Origin: an uncultured Erysipelotrichaceae bacterium
Lineage (GTDB): Bacteria > Bacillota_I > Bacilli_A > RF39 > UBA660
DNA: 35,625 bases
NCBI GenBank assembly: GCA_951801995.1
Contig: CATOOY010000001.1
Span: forward strand, 1-35,625
Direction of reading: 5' to 3'
This document shows, in pieces, positions 14,494-21,045 of the stretch. Each line of letters opens with the position of its first letter. The first letter of the stretch is position 1. The translations under genes were made by a program, and so were the position numbers. The notes under the pieces are model-generated. The model saw only the letters and a program-made list of their open reading frames with translations. It was not told the DNA's origin and did no database searches.

Positions 14494-15363
14494 TTAATAG
14501 TATATTGCAACAGGATGTATTATTTTTATTTCAGTTTTATTGAAAAATCCTAACAAAAAAGTATTAATCATAGCTGGAAAAGTTCTAAAAATATTGCTAT
14601 TATCTTGAGTTATATCATTATTAACAATGTTAGTTAAATATCCTAGCATAGTCATTTTTCCACCATATTTATATGCAACAACTTTTGTTTTATCTCTAAA
14701 ATATTCATCATCCAAAACAATTAAATAATCTCCCATAATTCCAAACTTATTATAAGGGACAATATTAAAAATAGCATCTATTATCTTCCTAACTCCCTCA
14801 TATTCTAAATCAACTTGTTTTTTGATTTCTCTTTTTAATTTTTCTTTTTCATATTCTGCCTTATTACCATTCCCAGTACTTTCGATATTTTGACTTAATT
14901 CTTTAAATTTTTCTTCCATTTCACTATTTTTTACAAATTCTAGTACTGTATCATTAGAAAAAATATTTTTATAATATTCTAAGTCCACAATAAACATTTC
15001 ATCCTTAATCTGTAAAAAATCTCCAATTATCAATTCATCAGTTTTAATTAATGAACTATCCTTTAAATGTTTTTCTAATTTATTAAATGCTTCATCATAA
15101 ATTTTTTTCTCTATGGAATTGGCTTGTTGATTAGTAGTGGACATTGAAACAACATCTCCAATATCTGCACTTAAGTCCACACCTAATCCTTTTCCTAAAA
15201 GTTTTAAATCAACATCTAATTCTCCATCAATATTAGCCTTTGTTTCTCTTCCATTTTCTTTTAATAAACTATTTGTATTAGTAACTTTTGTAGGTAGTCC
15301 ATCATTTATTTGCGAAATATAAGAATATACTGAATCATTATTCAGATAAAGAAAACGCCTCAT
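14494..15363 (-). CDS. DUF6414-like protein
   Basis: 289 residues, soluble. The start RRFLYLNNDSVYSYISQIN with GL nearby is the hallmark I recall for DUF6414 (a YLD/N-x-x-x-VxSYxxQI opening). Next is a Gly-rich amphipathic region (GELDVDLKLLGKGLGVDLS), a long charged helix (about 140-180), then AIFNIVPYNKFGIMGDYLIV and a hydrophobic C-terminus. GAGGTG eight bases before the ATG sets the start. First gene of the three-gene leftward operon with the unknown 214-residue protein and PnuC. Family function is not known to me; such proteins turn up in variable genomic islands. Confidence 0.7.
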   Translation of the reverse strand: MRRFLYLNNDSVYSYISQINDGLPTKVTNTNSLLKENGRETKANIDGELDVDLKLLGKGLGVDLSADIGDVVSMSTTNQQANSIEKKIYDEAFNKLEKHLKDSSLIKTDELIIGDFLQIKDEMFIVDLEYYKNIFSNDTVLEFVKNSEMEEKFKELSQNIESTGNGNKAEYEKEKLKREIKKQVDLEYEGVRKIIDAIFNIVPYNKFGIMGDYLIVLDDEYFRDKTKVVAYKYGGKMTMLGYLTNIVNNDITQDNSNIFRTFPAMINTFLLGFFNKTEIKIIHPVAIYY

Positions 15364-15383
15364 AGTTATTCACCTCTATAAGT

Positions 15384-15392
15384 ATTTTATCA
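15384..15392 (-). promoter_or_regulatory. Extended -10 promoter of DUF6414-like operon
   Basis: Read leftward TGA-TAAAAT (15392-15384), about 20 bp before the ATG. No clear -35. Confidence 0.45.
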
Positions 15393-15601
15393 AAAATCAA
15401 CTATTTTTTCGAGACATAAAGGCAAATTTGTGCTAAAATATCGTTAATGGTTGATATTTTATATATCAAATCGTTAAGAAGTGAAAAAAGTTGTAGATAT
15501 CTACGCCATTCGCTCCATTGAAAACTGAAATGGCTTCGAAAAGTTAGAAAAAGAATGTATAAAGAAAATATATTCTTTAACTTGGAAGGAGTCTTTTTTT
15601 T

Positions 15602-15775
15602 ATGAAAAAACTTTAGAAGAAAAACTTCAAATGTGCAAAGAACATGTGGAGGAAGGGAAACCATTTTTTTGTGAAATTGGGACATGAAAAGCATTCAAAA
15701 AAAATTATATGTTTCCTCTCACTGTATGATATTGAATCCCATACTTTTAAATACATCGGGATTTTTTGCAACTAA
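15602..15775 (+). pseudogene. Decayed IS3-family transposase orfA fragment
   Basis: CTTGGAAGGAG precedes ATG 15602, but the frame stops after MKKL. Restoring one A in the A run gives MKKTLEEKLQMCKEHVEEGK; a second one-base shift continues as GHEKHSKKIICFLSLYDIES. That is the N-terminal helix-turn-helix of an IS3-type OrfA. Two frameshifts and the absence of orfB show an old relic. The stretch 15400-15600 upstream holds only an imperfect AGAATGTAT/ATATATTCT inverted repeat. Confidence 0.65.
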
Positions 15776-15836
15776 ATAAAATTTGCTATCTCCATATTCC
15801 TTTTCTATCCTTATGATACTTTTAAAATCTTTTTAT

Positions 15837-15861
15837 AAAAAAGCACGATAAATATATCGTG
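15837..15861 (-). terminator. Terminator of spoVS
   Basis: CACGATA-AATA-TATCGTG stem; reading leftward it is followed by CTTTTTT. TTTT on the other side makes it weakly bidirectional. Confidence 0.82.
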
Positions 15862-15892
15862 TTTTAAAAAATTTTTGAATAAGCAAAGAAAG

Positions 15893-16153
15893 TTATCTTG
15901 CTTCTACAATAAGTTTAATTGCAGTTCTTTCTTCTCCTTCAATTACAATATCTGTAAAAGCTGGTATACAAATTAGATTTTTTCCTGATGGTGCAACAAA
16001 TCCTCTTGCTATCGCAATTGCTTTTATTGCTTGATTTAGTGCTCCAGCCCCAATTGCTTGCATTTCTACAGTTCCTTTTTCTCTAAATACATTTGCAAGT
16101 GCTCCTGCCACTGCACTTGGATTTGATTTTGCTCTTACTTTTAGTGTTTCCAT
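15893..16153 (-). CDS. spoVS: Stage V sporulation protein S
   Basis: 86 residues, full length for the family. The conserved block runs METLKVRAKSNPSAVAGALA, then GAGALNQAIKAIAIARG and APSG near the middle, ending with a strand of IKLIVEAR. SpoVS is a small Alba-like dimeric protein needed for coat and late sporulation stages in Bacillus, and also found in non-sporulating bacteria, where it probably binds nucleic acid. Single leftward gene with its own terminator. AAAGGAT lies about 10 bases before the ATG. Confidence 0.95.
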   Translation of the reverse strand: METLKVRAKSNPSAVAGALANVFREKGTVEMQAIGAGALNQAIKAIAIARGFVAPSGKNLICIPAFTDIVIEGEERTAIKLIVEAR

Positions 16154-16285
16154 ACTGTTCTCATCCTTTCTTATTTATTATCAATATATGTTTTTCTTAT
16201 TTTTTAAGTACCTTTTTTTGTTATTTTATAAAATATGTTTTTAAAATTTGTCATATATTTTTATATACTATCATTAGTAAAATTA

Positions 16286-16314
16286 TTGGCAAAAGGAAAT
16301 AGAGATGATATAAT
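16286..16314 (+). promoter_or_regulatory. sufU promoter
   Basis: TTGGCA, 17-bp spacer, TATAAT with an extended TGA before it. 26 bp before the ATG. Confidence 0.75.
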
Positions 16315-16340
16315 AGCTTTACATATAAAGGAGGGATAGA

Positions 16341-16784
16341 ATGGAAGCTCCTTTTAAAAGGGAAATTATTTTGGAAAATTATACTCACCCTAGAAATAGG
16401 GGACTTATAGATGATGATAGCTATATTAAAATAAACATGAATAATGAAAGTTGTATAGATGAAATAAATCTTATGGTAAAATTAGAAGAAAAAAAAATTG
16501 CAGATATTCGTTTTGATGGGGAAGCTTGTGCAATTTGTACAAGTGCAACTTCTATTATGATTGAAATATTGATTGGAAAAACTTTAAAAGAAGCTGAGTA
16601 TATTTTGCAAAATTATAAAAATATGATTGATGAAAAAGAATATGATGAAAATATATTAGGAAATGCTATTGTTTATAATGATATATGTAAACAACCAAAT
16701 CGAAAAAAGTGTGCCTTACTTCCTTGGTGGGGGATACAAAAAGTAATAGGAGAGAATTATGGTTTGGCAGACAAAAAAAATTAA
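16341..16784 (+). CDS. sufU: Iron-sulfur scaffold/zinc sulfur-transfer protein SufU
   Basis: 147 residues, normal SufU length. SufU binds zinc and takes sulfur from the cysteine desulfurase SufS for cluster assembly on SufBCD. HPRNRGLI near the start is the family landmark. The expected metal cysteines are present: Cys in NNESCIDEI, EACAICTSATSIM, and C in NRKKCALLPW, with the Asp after the first cysteine retained as CID rather than the usual CGD. AAAGGAGG sets the ATG. A weak terminator separates it from the next gene, and sufC, sufD and sufS are not in the window. Confidence 0.92.
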   Translation: MEAPFKREIILENYTHPRNRGLIDDDSYIKINMNNESCIDEINLMVKLEEKKIADIRFDGEACAICTSATSIMIEILIGKTLKEAEYILQNYKNMIDEKEYDENILGNAIVYNDICKQPNRKKCALLPWWGIQKVIGENYGLADKKN

Positions 16785-16799
16785 AATGAAAGAATGTAT

Positions 16800-16826
16800 G
16801 TAGCCTGTAAAATTAGCTACCTTTTT
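16800..16826 (+). terminator. Weak terminator after sufU
   Basis: GTAGC and GCTAC (16816-16820) across an 11-nt loop, then CTTTTT. Only five pairs. Confidence 0.5.
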
Positions 16827-17166
16827 GAGATGTATAGAGATTTTTAAGGATTATCCTTACGCTCATCTTGGATGGGATGAACAAACAGAAACATATCCTG
16901 TTTATGTGATGGAAAATAAAGTTATTAATCTTATAATTGGCAAAATATATCCAATTATTAGAGAAGCTATTGTAGATAAGGTGGATGATATTTGTCAAAT
17001 AAAAATTGGGGAATATCAGGTACATTCTCTTGCACCTCTTCCTAGAGATTATACTTTAGAACAAAGACAGTTATTGTATCAACAAGTAAAAAAGATTCAT
17101 GAATTTTTTTTAGAAAAAGGGAAAAGCAAGAAAAAGCACATTCATAGTATGCTTTTTATAGTATAA
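16825..17166 (+). CDS. Hypothetical protein between sufU and sufB, start uncertain
   Basis: Up to 113 residues: FKDYPYAHLGWDEQTETYPV, VINLIIGKIYPIIREAIVDK, then LAPLPRDYTLEQRQLLYQQV and a lysine-rich C-terminus. It looks like a real globular protein, but I recognise no family. The only in-frame start ahead of the conserved-looking part is TTG 16825, which has no ribosome site and overlaps the sufU terminator. An internal ATG at 16909 would lose the N-terminal third. It could be a gene whose 5' end is damaged. Position within the suf locus hints at iron-sulfur work, nothing more. Confidence 0.5.
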   Translation: MRCIEIFKDYPYAHLGWDEQTETYPVYVMENKVINLIIGKIYPIIREAIVDKVDDICQIKIGEYQVHSLAPLPRDYTLEQRQLLYQQVKKIHEFFLEKGKSKKKHIHSMLFIV

Positions 17167-17167
17167 T
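17162..17167 (+). promoter_or_regulatory. -10 element of sufB
   Basis: TATAAT overlaps the stop of the preceding gene; GGTGAT follows after eight bases and ATG after three more, giving a very short leader. Confidence 0.5.
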
Positions 17168-17184
17168 AAAGTTATGGTGATGAT

Positions 17185-18495
17185 ATGAAGCATAAATCTT
17201 TAAATCTAAATATGATAGAAGAACTTTCTACAATTAAAAAAGAACCAAAATGGATGAGAGATTTTAGAATAAAATCTTTTCAGACTTTTCAAAAACAGAA
17301 AAATCCTCCTTTTGGTCCTTCTTTTTCTTTTGATTTTCATTCTATTACATATTATAAAAAAATAGATGATAAGGTTCATAATAATTGGAAACAAGTTCCT
17401 AAAGAAGCAAGAGATACTTTTGATCATTTAGGACTTTTAGATGCTGAAAAAAAATATTTAGGTGGTATTGGTGCACAATATGAAAGTGAAGTTATTTATC
17501 ATAATATGATAAAAGAATTAGAAGATAAAAATATTATTTTCTGTGATACAGATACAGCTTTAAAAAAATATCCAGAACTTTTTAAAAAGTATTTTAATAA
17601 GCTTGTAAAATACGATGAAAATAAATATACAGCATTAAATGGTGCTGTTTGGAGTGGTGGAACTTTTATATATGTACCTCCTCATACTACTATTGATAGA
17701 CCATTACAAAGTTATTTTCGTATCAATAGCAAAAGTATGGGACAATTTGAAAGAACACTTATTATTGTAGATGAGGATAGCCATTTACATTATATGGAAG
17801 GTTGTACTGCACCTACTTATACAGATGATTCTTTACATGCAGCTGTTGTAGAAATTTTTGTAGGAAAACATGCTAGTTGTAGATATACAACTATCCAGAA
17901 CTGGTCTACAGATGTTTATAATTTAGTAACAAAGAGGGCCTTTGTTTCTTCTTATGGAAAAATGGAATGGATTGATGGAAATATCGGTTCAAAAGTAAAT
18001 ATGAAGTATCCTTGTTGTATTTTAGATGGGGAATATGCAGAGGGAAATTGTATTTCTGTTGCAATTTCTAAAGGAAATCAAAAGCAAGATACTGGTGCGA
18101 AAATGATCCATTTAGCACCTCATACTAAAAGTAATATTATTAGTAAATCTATTGCTTTAGATGGGGGAGAGACGAATTATCGTGGAAAAGTTTATATAAA
18201 TAGGCATGCAGCTGGTTCTCAAAGTAGTATCAAATGTGATACAATTATTTTAGATGAGAAATCAAAGAGTGATACTATTCCTACTAATATTGTAGAAAAT
18301 GAAAGTTCTTTTCTCAATCATGAAGCGACTGTATCTAGAATAAGTGAAGAAAAACTTTTTTATTTACAAAGTAGAGGTGTTCCAAAAGAGAAGGCAAAGG
18401 AGCTTTTGATGATGGGATTTATTGATAAACTCCGTGAGGAACTTCCTATGGAATATGCAGTAGAATTAAATCATTTGCTTAAAAATTATTTTTAA
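17185..18495 (+). CDS. sufB: Fe-S cluster assembly protein SufB
   Basis: 436 residues, slightly shorter than the usual 465. SufB is the cluster scaffold of the SufBCD complex. Landmarks: EPKWMRDFRIKSF near the N-terminus, ALNGAVWSGGTFIYVPPH, the YMEGCTAPTY block, the right-handed beta-helix core including NWSTDVYNLVTKRAF, TNYRGKVYINRHA, and the C-terminal ESSFLNHEATVSRISEEKLFYL with the SRGVPKEKAKELLMMGF helix. It is SufB rather than SufD because of the EGCTAP block and this C-terminal region. GGTGAT three bases before ATG sets the start. The lipoprotein gene follows after 12 bp. Confidence 0.96.
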   Translation: MKHKSLNLNMIEELSTIKKEPKWMRDFRIKSFQTFQKQKNPPFGPSFSFDFHSITYYKKIDDKVHNNWKQVPKEARDTFDHLGLLDAEKKYLGGIGAQYESEVIYHNMIKELEDKNIIFCDTDTALKKYPELFKKYFNKLVKYDENKYTALNGAVWSGGTFIYVPPHTTIDRPLQSYFRINSKSMGQFERTLIIVDEDSHLHYMEGCTAPTYTDDSLHAAVVEIFVGKHASCRYTTIQNWSTDVYNLVTKRAFVSSYGKMEWIDGNIGSKVNMKYPCCILDGEYAEGNCISVAISKGNQKQDTGAKMIHLAPHTKSNIISKSIALDGGETNYRGKVYINRHAAGSQSSIKCDTIILDEKSKSDTIPTNIVENESSFLNHEATVSRISEEKLFYLQSRGVPKEKAKELLMMGFIDKLREELPMEYAVELNHLLKNYF

Positions 18496-18507
18496 AGGGG
18501 TGAAGAT

Positions 18508-18819
18508 GTGAAAAAAATATTATGTTTATGTTTTATAATGTTTATTATAACTGGTTGTGGAAAGAATAAAAATCAAGAATGGCAAAATGAAATGAAAAAG
18601 CATGCTACAGTTTATTATGAAGAATATATGAAAAATGTAAGTGGGCAATTACAAAATGATATTTCTATTGAGGCTTTCAAAAATGTGAATAAAAATGTGG
18701 GCCAAAAATTTGATTTAAAAAAATTATCGTCTTGTAAAGATTCGTCTTATGTTACAATAACTGTAGATAGCAAAACAAGAAAAATTACTAACTATACATA
18801 TCATCTTGATTGTAAATAG
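18508..18819 (+). CDS. Small lipoprotein
   Basis: 103 residues. The N-terminus MKKILCLCFIMFIITGCGKN is a lipoprotein signal with lipobox ITGC (Cys17). The mature part has a helix (NEMKKHATVYYEEYMKNVSG) and a strand pair ending THLDC-like YHLDCK, with two further cysteines that could form a disulfide. Start is GTG 18508 behind AGGGGTGA. No family recognised. Directly downstream of sufB and probably cotranscribed, but there is no reason to link the functions. Confidence 0.8.
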   Translation: MKKILCLCFIMFIITGCGKNKNQEWQNEMKKHATVYYEEYMKNVSGQLQNDISIEAFKNVNKNVGQKFDLKKLSSCKDSSYVTITVDSKTRKITNYTYHLDCK

Positions 18820-18901
18820 TGCAAATATATATATTTACGTTGTATCATGTACTATTTTTTAATATTTGTAAAAGAAATAAAAAAATAATATAAAACAAAA
18901 G

Positions 18902-18937
18902 GACAAAGTGATAATTTTCTTTATTTGTCTTTTTTTT
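18902..18937 (+). terminator. Possible terminator before ssb
   Basis: GACAAA and TTTGTC across a 16-nt loop followed by eight T. It overlaps the -35 of the ssb promoter. Confidence 0.45.
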
Positions 18938-18953
18938 GTTCTGTTGTTATAGT
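18925..18953 (+). promoter_or_regulatory. ssb promoter
   Basis: TTGTCT, 17-bp spacer, TATAGT, with GGAAGGAGG a few bases past the expected start point. Confidence 0.65.
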
Positions 18954-18975
18954 GAGCTTGGAAGGAGGAATGACT

Positions 18976-19299
18976 GTGTTAAATCAAACAGTTATTGTAG
19001 GGAGACTTGTGAAGGATCCTGAATTAAATGAAACAGGAACAGGAAAAAAGGTGACCAATATAACACTTGCTGTTCCAAGAAGCTATAAAAACATGAATGG
19101 GGAATATGATACAGATTATATTTCTTGTGTTTTGTGGGAAGGAATTGCAGAAAATACAAGTGAATATTGTCGAAAAGGAGATTTAGTAGGTGTGAAAGGT
19201 CGTATTCAATCTCGTAAAATTGAGGTAGATGATGAATATCCTAGAAAAGTATTAGAGGTTGTAGCAGAGAAAGTCACATTTCTTTCTAGTAAAAAATAA
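18976..19299 (+). CDS. ssb: Short single-stranded DNA-binding protein (SsbB-like)
   Basis: 107 residues forming one OB fold: LNQTVIVGRLVKDPEL, TNITLAVPRSYKN, TDYISCVLWEGIAENTSEYC and GDLVGVKGRIQSRK. It lacks the flexible tail and acidic DDxxPF tip of the main SSB, so it resembles the short, competence- or secondary-type SsbB. The frame is open from 18925, but GGAAGGAGG at 18960-18967 fits GTG 18976 (7-nt spacing) better than ATG 18970 (too close), and GTG also gives the family's usual MLNQ start. Single gene with its own promoter. Confidence 0.9.
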   Translation: MLNQTVIVGRLVKDPELNETGTGKKVTNITLAVPRSYKNMNGEYDTDYISCVLWEGIAENTSEYCRKGDLVGVKGRIQSRKIEVDDEYPRKVLEVVAEKVTFLSSKK

Positions 19300-19387
19300 T
19301 TTTGGGTTTTGTCTATAAAATGTCTAATGCATAAAATGACAGTCTTTGTAGAATGTTACAAAAAGTATTATCTATAATTGGATTTCA

Positions 19388-19396
19388 TGATATAAT
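19388..19396 (+). promoter_or_regulatory. Extended -10 promoter of pdp
   Basis: TGA-TATAAT at 19388-19396; weak TTATCT 17 bp upstream. GAGAGAGG serves as ribosome site before ATG 19420. Confidence 0.6.
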
Positions 19397-19419
19397 AAAA
19401 ATAGAGAGAGGTTTTTTCT

Positions 19420-20694
19420 ATGGATATATTAGAAATTATAGATAAAAAAAGATTAGGAAAAGAGCTAACTAGAGATGAATTATTTTATAGTATTGACGGT
19501 TTTGTGCAAGGACAAATTCCTGATTATCAAATGAGTAGTTTTTTGATGGCTATTTGTATTAATGGAATGACAGAAGAGGAAATTTTTTCTCTTACTGATA
19601 TTATGCTACATAGTGGTGAAGTGGTTGATCTTTCTTTTATTCCTGGAACAAAAGTGGATAAACATTCTACAGGAGGAATTGGAGATAAAACGACACTTGT
19701 TTTGGCTCCTCTTGTTTCTTCTTTAGGTGTTTTTATTTCTAAAATGAGTGGAAAAGGATTAGGATATACGGGTGGTACGATTGATAAATTAGCCTCTATT
19801 GATGGCTTGCAAACATCTATTTCTAAGGAAGATTTAGAAAAACAAATTCAAAGTATAGGAGTTGTTATTGCTGCACAGACAGGGAATCTTGTTCCAGCAG
19901 ATAAAAAATTGTATGCTTTGCGTGATGTAAGTGGAACCACTTCTTCTATTCCTTTAATTGCTACTAGTATTATGAGTAAGAAACTTGCTTCTGGTGCTGA
20001 TAAGTTTGTTATAGATGTTAAAGTAGGAAATGGAGCTTTAATGAAAAATTTAGAAGATGCAAGAAAGCTTGCTACTCTTATGGTTAAAATAGGAAATAAG
20101 TATGGAAAGAAAACTATTTGTTTGTTAAGTGCTATGGATGAACCTCTTGGTTTGGCTGTTGGGAATGGTTTAGAAGTACAAGAAGCTATAGATACTTTAA
20201 GGGGAAAAGGACCTAAGGATTTGGAAAATCTTGTTTTACATTTAGGATCTTATATGGTTCATTTTGCTAGTGGAATGGAGATAGAAGATGCAAAAAAACA
20301 ATTGCTTCAAAAACTATACGATGGTAGTGCTTATAATAAATTTTTAGAATTGGTAAAATGGCAACATGGAGATGTCAATCATATAGCTATTTCATCACAG
20401 ACAAAGGAATTTATTAGTACAGAGATGGGATATATTAAAAAAGTTGATGCAGAGATAATAGGAAAATATGTGCACGATTTAGGTGCTGGTAGAAAAAGGG
20501 AAGGGGATACAATTGATTATGGTGTAGGGATTGTTTTGCATAAAAAGGTAGGAGATTTTGTAAAAAAAGGAGAGAGTCTTGCTACAATATATTATACTAC
20601 TAATATAGACTTTTCTATTTTAAAGGAAGCATTTGTAATAACAGAACAAGTAGTTTCTCCGCCACAATTACTTTATGAAATTATTACATTTTAA
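19420..20694 (+). CDS. pdp: Pyrimidine-nucleoside phosphorylase
   Basis: 424 residues, close to the usual 430. The enzyme splits thymidine, deoxyuridine or uridine with phosphate to base and (deoxy)ribose 1-phosphate in nucleoside salvage. Landmarks: the helical N-domain (MDILEIIDKKRLGKELTRDE), KVDKHSTGGIGDKTTLVLAP (phosphate site), SGKGLGYTGGTIDKL, ALRDVSGTTSSIPLIATSIM, and the C-domain with HDLGAGRKREGD. The same family contains thymidine phosphorylase DeoA; the Bacillus-type pdp is the better guess for a low-GC Gram-positive. Single gene. Confidence 0.93.
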   Translation: MDILEIIDKKRLGKELTRDELFYSIDGFVQGQIPDYQMSSFLMAICINGMTEEEIFSLTDIMLHSGEVVDLSFIPGTKVDKHSTGGIGDKTTLVLAPLVSSLGVFISKMSGKGLGYTGGTIDKLASIDGLQTSISKEDLEKQIQSIGVVIAAQTGNLVPADKKLYALRDVSGTTSSIPLIATSIMSKKLASGADKFVIDVKVGNGALMKNLEDARKLATLMVKIGNKYGKKTICLLSAMDEPLGLAVGNGLEVQEAIDTLRGKGPKDLENLVLHLGSYMVHFASGMEIEDAKKQLLQKLYDGSAYNKFLELVKWQHGDVNHIAISSQTKEFISTEMGYIKKVDAEIIGKYVHDLGAGRKREGDTIDYGVGIVLHKKVGDFVKKGESLATIYYTTNIDFSILKEAFVITEQVVSPPQLLYEIITF

Positions 20695-20793
20695 TTTGTT
20701 TACATTTTTATAATTGTCAATTAATGTCAAAAAAATCATAGTTTCTTGCATTTTTTGTTAAGATATTATATCCTAATAATAGGAGATGATAAT

Positions 20794-20988
20794 ATGATTT
20801 ATCCTTCAATTGATAGTTTACTAAATAAGATTGGTTCTAAATATTTGCTTGTAAATGTTATAGCGAAACGAGCACATGAAATGAAAAATACAAACCATTA
20901 TCAAATGAAAGAGGAAGAGTATAAGTCACAAAAAGAAATAGGGAAAGCTTTAGAAGAAGTGAGTAACGATTTAATACATTTGTCATAA
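20794..20988 (+). CDS. rpoZ: RNA polymerase omega subunit
   Basis: 64 residues. MIYPSIDSLLNKIGSKYLLV followed by AKRAHEM is the omega signature. Omega helps fold and hold the beta' subunit. The frame is open from 20746, but AGGAGATGATAAT directly before ATG 20794 decides the start. It lies upstream of priA as in many Bacillota, here without gmk. A hairpin terminator overlaps its 3' end. Confidence 0.9.
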   Translation: MIYPSIDSLLNKIGSKYLLVNVIAKRAHEMKNTNHYQMKEEEYKSQKEIGKALEEVSNDLIHLS

Positions 20989-21000
20989 TGTATTTTTTTT
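20973..21000 (+). terminator. rpoZ terminator
   Basis: AATACAT (20973-20979) pairs with ATGTATT (20988-20994), followed by TTTTTT. The stop codon is inside the loop. Confidence 0.75.
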
Positions 21001-21020
21001 GTCAAACAAATGTTTTGTTA

Positions 21021-21029
21021 TGCTATAAT
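21021..21029 (+). promoter_or_regulatory. priA promoter fused to its ribosome site
   Basis: TGC-TATAAT, six bases, AGGTGAT, ACT, ATG at 21046. Confidence 0.65.
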
Positions 21030-21045
21030 GATATTAGGTGATACT

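Noticed and set aside
15401..15694. Leftward 97-codon frame
   Set aside because: It is antisense to the decayed IS3 orfA and has no ribosome site; composition is that of a reverse-strand shadow.
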